Shown: positions 13,801 through 26,676 of the stretch, piece after piece
Layout of the letters: each line of letters starts with the position of its first letter
Position numbering within the stretch: position 1 is the first letter of the stretch
Assembly: GCF_042767895.1 (NCBI RefSeq)
Contig: NC_091571.1
Coordinates: 19,958,965-20,022,964 of the forward strand
Source of the DNA: Penaeus vannamei
Taxonomy: Eukaryota; Arthropoda; Malacostraca; Decapoda; Penaeidae
DNA length: 64,000 nucleotides
Reading direction: 5' to 3'
Notes under the pieces: generated by a model
Databases searched by the model: none
What the model was told of the DNA's origin: nothing
What the model saw: the letters and a program-made list of their open reading frames with translations, nothing else
Position numbers and translations under genes: made by a program

Positions 13801-16020
13801 TGATAATTGCTATTATTAATTATCCTAATTAATGTCATAATTATCATTATTATCGTCATTCTTAATGAGATTATTATGAAAATCATCATAATTAGCCGAA
13901 TTATTGTAGAAATCATCATAATCATCCCATAAACTCCAAAAGGGTTTTTTCGACCATATTCTCAAAAGGCTTGATGATTGCTACTATAAATCATCCTAAA
14001 TAATGTCATAATTATCATTATTATCGTCATTATTAATGGGATAATTATGAAAATCATCATAATTAGCCGAATTATTGCAGAAATCATCATAATCATCCCA
14101 TAAACTCGACCATATTCTCATAAAGCTATATATCGCTAGATATCACCGTTTTTTCGAATTTGTTTTTTTTTTATACTTTTAACCTTTTTTCATTATGGAT
14201 GGGCTTTATGATTATTATCATCATCAATTTTATCATTAATAGCAGTAACATCATCATCATCATCATTATAGTAATTATCGCCATAATTACCATTAATGTA
14301 ATCATTTTAAGAGCCATTATCTTAATTTATAATGTCATTTTCCTCATTATAACTATTTCTATGAAGATAATAACAATAATGATAATTTTAGAATTAATAA
14401 CAACAACAGTAATAATTATAATAACAATAATAGCGATATTATGATTATTTCTACTATCATTATTATTTCTATTTATTATCATCATCTTATTGTTATTATC
14501 CTGAAAATCATTAGAGTATTGTTGATGATTGATATTATTGCCTTAATTAAGCAAATTGTCATTATAATTATCATTTTATTATGATTATCCTAATTAATGT
14601 CATAATTATCATTATTATTGTCATTATTAATGGGATCATCATGAAAATCATCATGATTAGCCGAATTATTGCAGAAATCATCTTAATCCTTCGTCATAAT
14701 TAATGGGATTATCATGAAAATCATCATAATTAACCGAATTATTGCAGAAATCATCATAATCATCCCATGAACTCGACTTTCTACTATCATTATTAATTCT
14801 AATTATTATCATCATAGTTAGTCTTATTGTTATTATCATGAAAATCATGAGAGTATTGTTGATGATTACTATTATTGCCTTAATTACGCAAATTATCATT
14901 ATAATTATCATTTTATTATAATTATCCTAATTAATGTCATAATTATCATTATTATCGTCATTATTAATGGGATTATCATGAAAATCATCATAATTAGCCG
15001 AATTATTGCAGAAATCATCATAATCATCCCATAAACTCGAAAAGGGTACTTTTTCGACCATATTCTCAAAAGGCTATATATCGCTATATTTCGCCGTTTT
15101 TCGACTTCAGGGAGTTTTATACTTTTAGCCTTTTTTCATTATGGATGGGCTTTATGATTATTATCATCATTATTATCATTAATAGCATTAACATCATTAT
15201 CATCATCATAGTAATTATCGCCATAATTACCCTTAATATAATCATTATAAGAGCTATCATCTTAATTATTAATGTCATTTTCCTCATTATAACTATTTCA
15301 ATAATGATAATAACAATAATGATAATTTTAGAAATAATAACGACAACAGTAATAATTATAATAACAATAATAGCGATATTATGATTATTTCTAGTATCAT
15401 TATTACTTCTATTTATTATCATCATCGTTAGTCTTATTGTTATTATCATGAAAATCATTATAGAATTTTGATAATTGGTATTATTAATTATCCTAATTAA
15501 TTTCATAATTATCATTATTATCGTCATTCTTAATGAGATTATTATGAAAATCATAATTAGCCGAATTATTGTAGAAATCATCATAATCATCCCATAAACT
15601 CGAAAAGGTTTTTTTTTTTTCGAACATATTCTCATAAGGCTATATATCGCTAGATTTCGCCGTTTTTTCGACTTTGTTTTTTTTTATACTTTTAACCTTT
15701 TTCATTATGGATGGGCTTTATGATTATTATCATCATCATTATTATCATTAATAGCATTAACATCATCATTATCATCATTATAGTAATTATCGCCATAATT
15801 ACCCTTAACATAATCATTATAAGGGCTATTATCTTAATTCTTAACGTCATTTTTCTCATTATAACAATTTCTATAAAGATAATAACAAAAAGGATAATTT
15901 TAGAAATAATAACAACAACAGTAATAATTATAATAACAATAATAGCGATATTATGATCATTTCTACTATAATTATTATTTCAAATTATTTTCATCATCGT
16001 TTGTCTTATTGTTATTATCT
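10811..16020 (-). repeat. Satellite array, divergent subfamily 3, minus orientation
   Basis: About eight or nine monomers of a clearly distinct subfamily. The core is changed to TTTTTCGACCATATTCTCA, then GGCTATATATCGCTAGATTT, and is preceded by 'cataatcatcccataaactcg'-type sequence. Cores lie near 10917, 11395, 12152, 12775, 13385, 13955, 14105, 15055 and 15620, so spacing is more irregular than in subfamily 1. Homology to the main family is visible in 'cgctagattt(c/t)gccgttttttcga' and in the overall layout. It ends abruptly at the retroelement fragment at 16021. No gene is supported. Confidence 0.88.
11866..12045. repeat. 21-bp minisatellite inside a satellite monomer
   Basis: The unit CCTAATTAATGTYATAATTAT (here 21 bp, Y = C or T) is repeated about twice at 11871-11917 and about four times at 11956-12042. 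The two clusters are separated by 'cattattatcgtcattaataatggg'-type satellite sequence, so the whole block was itself partly duplicated. Single copies occur in other subfamily 3 monomers, so this is a local expansion. Confidence 0.85.
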
Positions 16021-16598
16021 GTTGGAGGGTCAACCTGATACAACTGCTCAAAGTATTCAGCCCAACGCACCCTCACCGCAACAGGATCTGAGACAATCTG
16101 GCCACCCACTAAGCGAACTGCAGTCACCTGTGAAGAGGGCTTGGAGTTCAGTTTTCTCAGGGCTTGGTATGCAGGACGATGGTCATTTACTAAGAAATGG
16201 CCTTCAACCTCCTCAGTAAGATTCCTAATAAACTGTTCCTTGTCCCTTCTTAACGGAGACCGAGTTCTGTGCACCTGAGAATGGTGCAAATCCCGATCCC
16301 CTGCCAGACGAGCCACACGGCAAGCATCAGTGGCTTCCAGTGTCTCCTGAGAGATTGAATTCTGTCTTGCTCTCGGCCGTTCTCCAATCGATTCTTGGGC
16401 TGCATCAAGCGTTTCACACTTGAAGGTGTCCCTCAGAAGTACAGGGTCCGTCAGATTGTCAAGCGCTGTGAACCGATCAGAGATTGTCTCAGCAAACCCC
16501 CGAGCACACTCCCTCTCCTTCAGCCTGTCCAGATGAAACACCCTAGTGTGGTTATTGAGCCGCTTGGGAGTTTTGAAGTGTACCCAGAGACGTTCCAA
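16021..16598 (-). pseudogene. Endonuclease-RT linker remnant of a non-LTR retrotransposon
   Basis: Open reading frame read from 16598 to the satellite junction at 16021 (about 190 residues; the ORF continues a few Asn/Lys-rich codons into satellite). It contains FKTPKRLNNHTRVFHLDRL near its start, the stretch AYQALRKLNSK, and ends with VRWAEYFEQLYQVDPPT. These are typical of the region just upstream of the RT in RTE/CFDP2-like elements. In a working element this joins the AP endonuclease, which nicks the target, to the RT, which copies the RNA. No catalytic domain survives. The upstream frame (16711-16520) holds the EN start VKVGAWNV; the two meet at 16590-16610 through an internal deletion. 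Confidence 0.7.
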
Positions 16599-16639
16599 GC
16601 CCCCACCTTGACTTCCCGCCTGAGGTTAACCCTCGGGCA

Positions 16640-17302
16640 GTCGCTCCGGGTGGACGCCACCCCCGCCGACACTGTCCCACATAGAAGGCGGCAGGCTGCG
16701 GGACCCTTCATCCACCCACATGTCCCACAAGCTTCATATTGGGCTAGCGGCTGCCAGGACGCAGGCAGGACGAGGACCTCCCGTTCCTATTCCGCGCCCC
16801 AGCAGTCACCCTCCCAACGGGGCCCACAGCCCTCCTCTCTCGCTGGGTAGGAGGGACATTACCCCTCCCCCAGCATTTCCAATTAAGTGTGACGCTGCTA
16901 GTGGCTTATTCCCTTGGGGCAGGAGAACTGGCAAGGTCCACCTCCCCCGAGCCTCCCATTGACCCCAGGGGACTTAGGGGCAGGAGTTAGTACAGGGCCA
17001 GGGCGTGTCCACACGACGGTGGGCCATGACCCTCTGGGGCCTCCTGCTCCTCCGAGATCCCCTACAGTTCAGCCTGGGACCGCAAGGTTCCAGTTTCCAT
17101 AGGTGGCCACGAGGAGGCACTGCAGAAGTCTCGATGATGGAGAGGCTATGAACTGGCAGGGGAGACTTATGCAGCGCTGCTCCCTTTTTCGCACAAGGCT
17201 AGCCAGCGGTGGCAGCTGCAAGCGAGAAGGCATGCAAGCACTAAACACTATCTAGGCTACCACACCATCGCTTAACACCACCCTGCGCATGAAGCACCCA
17301 CC
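16640..17302 (-). other. Leader (5' UTR-like) of the RTE-like element
   Basis: GC-rich sequence, unlike anything in the surrounding satellite, lying upstream (minus strand) of the endonuclease start. Several frames are open on both strands but none resembles a known protein, so I treat it as the element's non-coding leader, possibly with promoter activity. Its outer 50 bases are duplicated at 1-50. Confidence 0.5.
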
Positions 17303-18000
17303 AACTATTATTATGACAATAATGATGATAATAATGATAAAGTCATAATTATAATGATAATCTTGATAATTACTGCAATAATAGCAATAATTAACTCTAT
17401 TCCAATAATATCCATACTAATAATGGCAATAGAAATAATCATTATCATTGTCATTATAATTATTATTATTGTCATTATTATTTCTAAGATCATCATTATT
17501 ACTATTATCATTATATAAATAGTTATAATGATAAATATAGCAATAATAATTAACATAATAATTATTATAACTGTAATAATGATGATAATAATGATAATCA
17601 TGACTATAATGAAAATAATCATAAAATGATGACAGAAATGATAATAATGATGATAATGATTATAATGATAATCATAAAATGATGACAATAATGATAGTAA
17701 TGATGATAATAATTATCATTCAGTCCATTTACAATGAAATAAAGGCCAGAAGTAATCAAATCCGATAAGTCGAAAAAACCGCAAAATCTAGCGTATTACT
17801 GCCTTTTGAGAGAAACGTCGAAAAAAAACTTTTCGCTTTTTAATGGTAATTATGAGGATCTTGACATTAATTCAGGTAATTATGATGATTTCCATGATGA
17901 TTCCTTTATCATTGACAATATTGATGAAAATTATAATGATAATGACAATGATAACGACAATAATAATGATAATAATGTTAAAGTCACAATTATAATGATA
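17303..18000 (+). repeat. Satellite, subfamily 1, plus orientation (partner of 51-760)
   Basis: One monomer plus part of the next, in plus orientation. It repeats the layout of 51-760, including the derived AAAATGATGACA-type internal duplication at 17624-17690 and the variant 'aataatatccatact'. Core near 17760-17840. At about 18000 it switches to minus-oriented satellite, forming a large imperfect palindrome. Confidence 0.88.
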
Positions 18001-20372
18001 GTATGGAAATTGTTGGAATAGAGTTAATTATTGCTATTATTGCGGTAATTATGAAGATTATCATTATAATTGTAACTTGATCATTATTATCATTATCATT
18101 ATCATTATCATTGTCATTATCATTGTCATTATCATTGTCATTATCAATCTCATTATCATCATAATTATCATCATTGTTATCAATAATAAAGGAATAATCA
18201 TGGAAATCATCATAATTATCTGATTTAATGTTAAAATCCTCATAATTACCATTAAAAAGCAAAAAGGTTTTTTCTTTCGACGTTTCTCTCAAAAGGCTGT
18301 GCTATATTTTTCCCTTTTTTCGACTTTTTGGATTTATTACCTCTGGCCTTTATTTCATTATAAATGGACTGAATGATAATTATTATCATCCTTATTATCA
18401 TTACTGTCATCATTTTTATGATCATTATCATTATAGTCATCATCATCATGATTATCATCATTATTGCAGTTATAATAATTATTATGCTAAATATTATTGC
18501 CATTTTTATCATTATAACTATTTATATAATGATAATAGCAATAATGATGATCTTAGAAATAATAATGACAATAATAATAATTACAATAATCATTAAAAAG
18601 CAAAAAGGTTTTTTTTTCGACGTTTGTCTCAAAAGGGTAATACGATAGATTTTGTCTTTTTTTCGACTTTTGAGAATTTATTACTTTTGGCATTTATTTC
18701 ATTATAAATGATCTGAATGATAATGATTATCATCATTATTATCATTACTGTCATCATTTTTATGATTATTATCATTATAGTCATTATCATCATGATTATC
18801 ATTATTAGTATCATCATTATTGCAGTTATAATAATTATTTTTCTAAAAATTATTGCTATTTTTATCTATATAACTATTTATATAATGATAATATCAATAA
18901 TGATCTTAGAAATAATAATGACAATAATAATCATTATAATGACAATGATGATGATGTTATTATTATTTCTATTGCCATTATTAGTATGGAAATTGTTGGA
19001 ATAGAGTTAGTTATTGCTATTATTGCAGTAATTATCAAGATTTTAATTATAATTATGACTTTATCATTATTATTGTCATTATCACATTCATTATCATCAT
19101 AATTATCATCATTGTTATCAATAATAAAGGAATAATCATGGAAATTATCATAATTACCTGAATTAATGTTAAAATCCTCATAATTACCTGAATTAATGTT
19201 AAAATCCTCATAATTACCTGAATTAATGTTAAAATCTTCATAATTACCATTAAAAACCATTTTTTTCGAGGTTACTCTCAAAAGGCTGTAATACGCTAGA
19301 TTTTGCCGTTTTTTCGACTTTTGGGATTTTATTACTTCTGGCCTTTATTTCATTATAAATGAACTGAATGATAATCATTATCATCTTTATTATCATTACT
19401 GTCATCATTTTTATGATTATTATCATATAGTCATTATCATCATGATTATCATTATTATTATCATCATTATTGCAGTTATAATAATTATTATCATCATTAT
19501 TGCAGTTATAATAATTATTATGCTAATTATTATTGCTGTCTTTATCATTATAACTATTTGTATAATGATGATAGCAATAATGATGATCTTAGAAATAATA
19601 ATGACAATAATAATTATTATAATAACAATCATTTAGTTGTTATTATTTCTATTGTCGTTATTAGTATGGAAATTATTGGAATAGAGTTAATTATTGCTAT
19701 TATTTCAGAAATTATCAAGATTATCATTATAATTATGACTTTATCATTATTTTCATTATTATTGTCATTATCATCATAATTATCATAATAATTATCATCA
19801 TTATTCTCAATAATAAAGGAATCATCATGGAAATCATCATAATTACCTTAATTAAGGTTAAAATCCTCATAGTTACCATTAAAAAGCGAAAAGGTTTTTT
19901 TTTCGACGTTTCTCTCAAAAGGCTGTAATATGCTAGTTTTTGCCGTTTTTTCGATTTTTGGGATTTGATTACTTTTGGCCTTTATTTCATTATAAATGAA
20001 CTGAATGATAACTATTATCATCAATATTATCATTACTGTCATCATTTTTATGATTTTTTTTCATCATAGTCATTATCATCATGATTATCATTACTTTTAT
20101 CATCATTTATTGCAATTATAACAATTATTATGCTAATTATTATTGCTATTTTTATCATTATAACTATCTATATAATGAAAATAGACATAATAATGATCTT
20201 AGAAATAAAAATGACAATAATAATAATTATAATGACAATGATAAGGATGTTATTATTATTTCTATTGCCATTATTAGTATGGAAATTATTGGAATAGAGT
20301 TAATTATTGCTATTATTGCAGTAATTATCAAGATTATAATTACAATTATGGCTTTATCATTATTATCATTAT
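18001..20372 (-). repeat. Satellite array, subfamily 1, minus orientation
   Basis: About four minus-oriented monomers with cores near 18275, 18620, 19265 and 19905. The core at 18620 follows the preceding one by only about 345 bp, so one monomer is shortened. A 30-bp block with ACCTGAATTAATGTTAAAAT is repeated three to four times at 19153-19250, and a 33-bp block is duplicated at 19450-19520. The last subfamily 1 marks end near 20372. No gene is supported. Confidence 0.88.
18078..18160. repeat. TCATTA/TCATTG microsatellite
   Basis: A pure short-unit run of TCATTA and TCATTG hexamers (12-bp register TCATTATCATTG), longer here than in neighbouring monomers, directly next to the orientation switch at 18000. 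It looks like local slippage expansion. Confidence 0.85.
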
Positions 20373-23300
20373 AACTATTTTCATAATGGTAATAGCAATA
20401 ATGATAATTTTAGAAATAATAATGATAATAATGATAATTATAATGACAATGATAATGATGTTATTATTATTTCTATTGTCATTATTAGTCTGAATTTTTT
20501 TGGAATAGAGTTGATTATTGTTATTATTGCAGTAATTATCAAAATTATCCTTATAATTATGATTTTATCATTATTATCCTTATTATTATCATTATCATTG
20601 TCATTATCATTGTCATTATCATCATTATTGCATATAATAAAGGAATTATCTTGAAAATCATCAAAATTACCTGAATTAATGTTAAAATCCTCATAATTAC
20701 CAATAAAAAGCGAAAAGGTTTTTTTTTTCGACGTAATACGCTAGATTTACCGTTTTTTTTCGGATAATGGGATTTTATTACTTTTGGTCTTGATTTCATT
20801 ATAAATGGACTGGATAATAATTATTATCATCATTATCATCATTACTGTCATTATTCTTATGATTATTATCATTATACTCATTATCATCATGATTATCATC
20901 ATTATTATCATCATTATTGCAGTTATAATGATTATTATGCAAATTATTAAAGCTATTTTCATTATCATAAGTATTTTTATATTGATAATAGCAATAATGA
21001 TAATTTTAGAAATAATAATGACAATAGTAATAATTATAATGACAACGATAATGATGTTATTATTAATTCCATAGTCATTATTAGTCTGAAAATTATTGGA
21101 ATAGAGTTGATTATTGCTTTATTGCAGTAATTATCAAAATTATCATTAAATTATTATTTTATCATTATTATCATCATTATTGTCATTATCATCACAATTA
21201 TCATCATTATCATATATAATGAAGGAATTGTCATGAAAACCATCACAATTACCTGAATTAATTTTAAATTCCTCATAATTACTAATAAAAAGCGAAAAAA
21301 AAATTTCGATGTTTCTCTCAAAAGGCTGTAATAAGCTAGATTTTGCCGTTTTTTCTTCTTTTGGGATTTTATTACTGTTGGCCTTTATTTCATTATAAAT
21401 TGACTGGATAATAATTATTATCATCATCATTATTAGCATTACTGTCATTATTCTTATGATTATCATCATTATAGTCATTACCATCATGATTATCATCATT
21501 ATAGTCATTACCATCATGATTATCATCATTATTGAAATCCTGATGATTATTATGCTACTTATTATAGCTATTTTCATCATCATAACTATTTAAATAATGA
21601 TAATAGCAATAATGATAATTTTAGAAATAATAATGACAATAGTAATAATTATAATGACAATGATAATGATATTATTATTTCTGTTGTCATTATTAGTCTG
21701 AAAATTATTGGAATACAGTTGATTATTGCTACTATTGCAGTAATTATCAAAATTATCATTATCATTGTCATTATGATCATAATTATCATCATTATTGCAT
21801 ATAATGACGGAATTATCATGAAAATCATCACAATTACCTGAATTAATGTTAAAATACTCATAATTACCACGTTTCTCTGAAAAGGCTGTAATACGCTCGA
21901 TTTTGCCGTTTTTTCTTCTTTTCGAATTTTATTACTTTTGGCCTTGATTTCATTATAAATGGACTGGATAAGAATTATTATCATCATTATTATCATTACT
22001 GTCCTTATTCTTATGATTATTATCATTATAGTCATAATCATCATTATTATCATCTTTATTGCAGTTATAATGATTATTATGCTAATTAGTATAGCTATTT
22101 TCATCATCATAACTATTTTTATAATGATAATAGCAATAATGATAATCTTAGAAATAATAATGACAATAGTAATAATTATAATGACAATGATAATGATATT
22201 ATAATTTCTATTGTCATTATTAGTCTGAAAATTATTGAAATAGAAATGATTATTGGAGTAATTATAAGAATTATGATTCTAATTATGATTTTATCATTAT
22301 TATTGTCATTATCATTGTCATTATCATGATTATATTCATTATTGCATATAATGAGGGAATTACCATGAAAATCATCATAATTTCCTGAATTAATGTTAAA
22401 ATCCTCATAATTACCCAAAAGAACCGGAAAGGGTTTTATCGATTTTTCTCTCAAAAAGCTGTAATACGCTAGATTTTGCTGTTTTTTTTTTTTACTTATG
22501 GGATTTTATTACTTTTGGCTTTTATTTCATTATAAATGGACTGGATAATAATTCTTATCACTATCATTACTGTCATTATTCTTATGATTATCATTATAGC
22601 CATTATCATCATGATTATCATCATCATTATCACCATTATTGAAGTTATAATGATTATTATGCTAATTATTACAGCTATTTTCATCATCACAACTGTTTTT
22701 ATAATGATAATAGCAATAATGATAGTTTTAGAAATAATAATGACAATAGTAATACTTATAATAACAATGATAATGATACTATTATTTCTTTTGTCATTAT
22801 TAGTCTGGAAATTATTGGAATAGAGTTGATTATTGCTATTTTTATCATTATTGTCATTATTTTTATGCTTATTATCATTATAGTCATTATCATCATGATT
22901 ATCATCATTATCATCATTATTGCAGTTATAATGATTATTATGCTAATTATTACAGCTATTTTCATCATCACAACTATTTTTGTAATAATAATAGCAATAA
23001 GGATAATTTTAGAAATAATAATGACAATAGTAATACTTATAATGGCAATGATAATGATGTAATTATCATTTCTATTGTCATTATTAGTCTGAAAATTATT
23101 GGAATAGAGTTAATTATTGCTATTGTTGCAGTAATTATTAAAATTATCATTATAATTATGATTTTATCATTATTATAATTATTATTGTCATTATCATTGT
23201 CATTATCATCATAATTATCATTATTTCATATAATGAAGGAATTATCATGAAAATCATCACAATTACCTGAATTAATGTTAAAATCCTCATAATTACCAAT

Positions 23301-26300
23301 AAAAAGCGAAAACGTTTTTTTTTCAACGTTTGTCTCAAAACGCTGTAATACGCTAGATTTTGCCGGTTTTCTCGACTTCTGGGATTTTATTACTTTTGGC
23401 CTTTATTTCATTATAAATTGACTGGATAATAATCATTATCATCATTATTATCATTATTGTCATTATTCTTATGATTATTATCATTATAGTCATTATCATC
23501 ATGATTATCATCATTATTATCATCATTATGCAGTTATAATGATTATTATGCTAATTATTATAGCTATTTTCATCATCATAACTATTTTTATAATGATAAT
23601 GGCAATAATGATAATTTTAGAAATAATAATGACAATAGTAATAATAATAATGACAATGATAATGACGTTATTATTATTTCTATTGTCATTATTAGTCTGA
23701 AAATGATTGGAATAGAGTTGATTATTGCTATTATTGCAGTAATTATCAAAATTACCATTATAATTATGATTTTATCATTATTATCATTATTATTGTCATT
23801 ATCATTGTCATTATCATCATAATTATCATCATTATTGCATGTAAAGAAGGAATTATCATGAAAAATCATCACAATTACCTGAATTAATGTTAAAAACCTA
23901 ATAATTACCAATAAAAAGCGAAAAGGTTTTTTTTTCGACGTTTCTCACAGAAGGCTGTAATACGCTAGTTTTTGCCGTTTTTTCGACTTCTGGGATTTAT
24001 TACTTTTGGCCTTTATTTTATTATAAATGGACTGGATAATAATTATTATCATCATTATTATCATTACTGTCATTATTCTTATAATTATTATCATTATAGT
24101 TATTATCATCATGATTATCATCATTATTATCATCATTATTCCAGTTATAATGATTATTATGCTAATTTATTATAACTATTTTCATCATCAAAAATATTTT
24201 TATAATGATAATAGCAATAATGATAATTTTAGAAATAATAATGACAATAGTAATAATTAAAAAGACAATGATAATGTTTTATTTTTTTTCTATTGTCATT
24301 ATTAGTCTAAAAATTTATTGGAATAGATTTGGGTTATTGCTAAATTGCGTAATTATAAAAATTTAATCATTATAATTATGTTTTTATCTTTAATTATCAT
24401 TATTATTGTCATTATCATTGTCATTACCCTTTTTTCTTTAAAATTATCATCTTTTTGCATATAATGAAGGAATTCATGAAAATCTTTAAATTCCCTGAAT
24501 TAATGTTAAAATCCTCATAATTACCAAAAAAAAGGAAAAGGGGTTTTTTTCGAGGTTTTCTCAAAAGGCTTTTGGAGAACTTTTTTTTTCCCATTTTTTA
24601 AATGGCTGGATAAAATTATTTCTTTATTATTATCATTACTTCATTATTCTTATGATTATTATCATTATAGTCATTATCATCATGATTATCATCATTATTT
24701 TTATCATTATTGCAGTTATAATGATTATTATGAAATTATTAAAACTATTTTCATCATCAAAAATATTTTTATAAGATAATAGCAATAATGATAATTTTAG
24801 AAAAAATTTGACAATAGTAATAATTAAAAAGACAATGATAATGATGTTATTATTATTTCTATTGTCATTTTTAATTCTGAAAATTTTGGAATAGATTTGG
24901 GTTATTGCTAAATTGCAGTAATTATAAAAAATTACCATTTTTAATTATGATTTTATCTTATTATCATTATTTTGTCATTATCATTGTCATTATCATCATT
25001 TTTACCCTCTTTTAAAATATAATAAAGGGAAATTTATAAAGAAAATCATCAAATTCCCGAATTAATGTTAAAATCCTCATAATTACCAATAAAAACCGAA
25101 AAGGGTTTTTTTCAAAGTTTTTCTCAAAAGGCCTTTTTGGCTTTTTTTTCCCATTTTTTAAAATGGACTGGATAATAATTATTTCATCATTATTATCATT
25201 ACTTCATTATTCTTATGATTATTTCATTATAGTCATTATCATAATTTTATCATAAATTATTATCATCATTATTGCAGTTAAAATGATTATTATGAAATTA
25301 TTATAGCTATTTTCATCATCATAACTATTTTTTAAGATAATAGCAATAATGATAATTTAGAAATAATAACTAGTAATAATTAAAATTGACAATGATTGAT
25401 GTTATTATTATTTCTATTGTCATTATATCGAAAATTTTGGAATAGAGTTGATTATTGCTATTATTGCAGTAATTTAAAATTATCATTATAATTATGATTT
25501 TATCATTATTATATTATTTTGTCATTATCACTGTCATTATCATCATAATTTTCATTATTACATACAATGAAGGAATTATGAAAATCATCACAATTACCTG
25601 AATTCATGTTAAAATCCTCATAATTACCAATAAAAAGCGAAAAGGGTTTTTTTTGACGTTTCTCTGAAAAGGCTGTAATACTCTCGATTTTGTTGTTTTT
25701 CCTACTTATGGGATTTTATTACTTTTGGCCTTTATTTCATTATAAATGGACTGGATAATAATCATTATCGTCATTATTATCATTACTGTCATTATTCTTA
25801 TGATTATTATCATTATAGTCATTATCAATATTATTATCATCATTAGTATCATCATTATTGCAGTCATAATGATCATTATGCTAATTGTTATAGCTATTTT
25901 CATCATCATAACTATTTTATAATGATAATAGCAATAATGATAATTTTAGTAATAATAATGACTATTATTAATTATAATGACAATGATAATGATATTATTT
26001 CTATTGTCATTATTAGTTTTAAAATTATTGGAATATAATTGATTATTGCCGTTATTGCAGTAATTATCAAAATTATCCTTATAATTATGATTTCATCATT
26101 ATTATCATTATTATTGTCATTATCATTGTTGCATATAATGAAGGAATTATCATGAAAATCATCACAATTACCTGAATTAATGTTAAAATCCTCATAATTA
26201 CCAATAAAAAACGAAAAGGTTTTTTTTTTCAACGTTTCTCTAGATTTTGCCGTTTTTTCTTCTTTTGGGGTTTTTATTACTTTTTTTCCTTTATTTCATT

Positions 26301-26372
26301 ATATATGGACTGGATGATAATCATTATCATTATTATCATTACTGTCATTATTCTTATGATTATTATCATATT
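20373..26372 (-). repeat. Satellite array, subfamily 2, minus orientation
   Basis: About ten monomers. Subfamily 2 marks (minus reading) are 'cattattagtctgaaaattattgg', 'ttgcatataatgaaggaatta' and 'atgattttatcattatta', replacing the subfamily 1 versions. Cores lie near 20730, 21310, 21875, 22440, 23325, 23940, 24560, 25110, 25665 and 26230. A shortened repeat lies at 22800-22960. The stretch 24240-25400 is visibly more corrupted (see findings). It is interrupted at 26373 by LTR element A. No gene is supported. Confidence 0.88.
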
Positions 26373-26676
26373 TGTAGTGTGATCCGTCAAACCCCAGGGG
26401 TCCCGTCCCAGTTCATCAAGGCATTCTTAGATTTCTGCCCCCCCTTGATGCTGGCGGGGGATACAGGCCAAATAGACCTGGTTAACCCCTGTCAATTCAA
26501 CCCCCTTAAGTGGTAGCGGGGGGGGAAACTGAATAATTAATGGGGGTGTTCCAGTGTGAATCCCCTTTCTGACGTTCAGCCTAACCATATGGTAAAATAC
26601 TTACTAAAAAGTAATCTAAGAAAAATACAAAAGTAAAAGAATATGTGCTAAAGGCACCTAAAATTACTTACTGTCG
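26373..26676 (-). repeat. 3' LTR of element A
   Basis: About 304 bp, matching 31701-32007 in the same orientation from TGTAGTGTGATCCGTC to AAAATTACTTACTGTC. Read on the minus strand it starts CGACAGTAAGTAA (the partner starts TGACAGTTAGTAA) and ends CACACTACA. Confidence 0.88.

Larger units (their letters stand above)
16021..17302 (-). mobile_element. RTE-like non-LTR retrotransposon fragment, 5' end kept, 3' truncated
   Basis: A GC-richer island between satellite blocks. On the minus strand it begins at 17302 with a ~660-bp leader without convincing coding sequence, then reaches the start of an endonuclease domain (motif VKVGAWNV near 16600-16625), and jumps directly to the linker that lies between endonuclease and reverse transcriptase (16598-16021). 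It stops at the motif WAEYFEQLY, just before the RT domain, where satellite resumes. Most of the endonuclease and all of the RT are missing. Non-LTR copies are usually 5'-truncated, so a retained 5' end with a lost 3' end points to later recombination or deletion. Clade assignment to RTE/BovB-like is from the EN start motif and linker style. Confidence 0.75.

Noticed and set aside
51..16020. Dozens of open frames coding poly-Ile/Met or poly-Asn/Asp/Tyr in the satellite
   Set aside because: They follow from ATN, AAT, GAT and TAT triplets in the repeat, occur on both strands, recur in each monomer with different ends, and match no protein family.
16395..17102. Plus-strand Pro/Arg-rich frames in the GC-rich island
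   Set aside because: Antisense to the RTE-like element and its leader; no conserved motif and composition explained by GC content.
18001..26372. CRISPR-like regularly spaced repeats
   Set aside because: Repeat period is about 600 bp with homologous 'spacers'; this is a eukaryotic satellite, with no cas genes.
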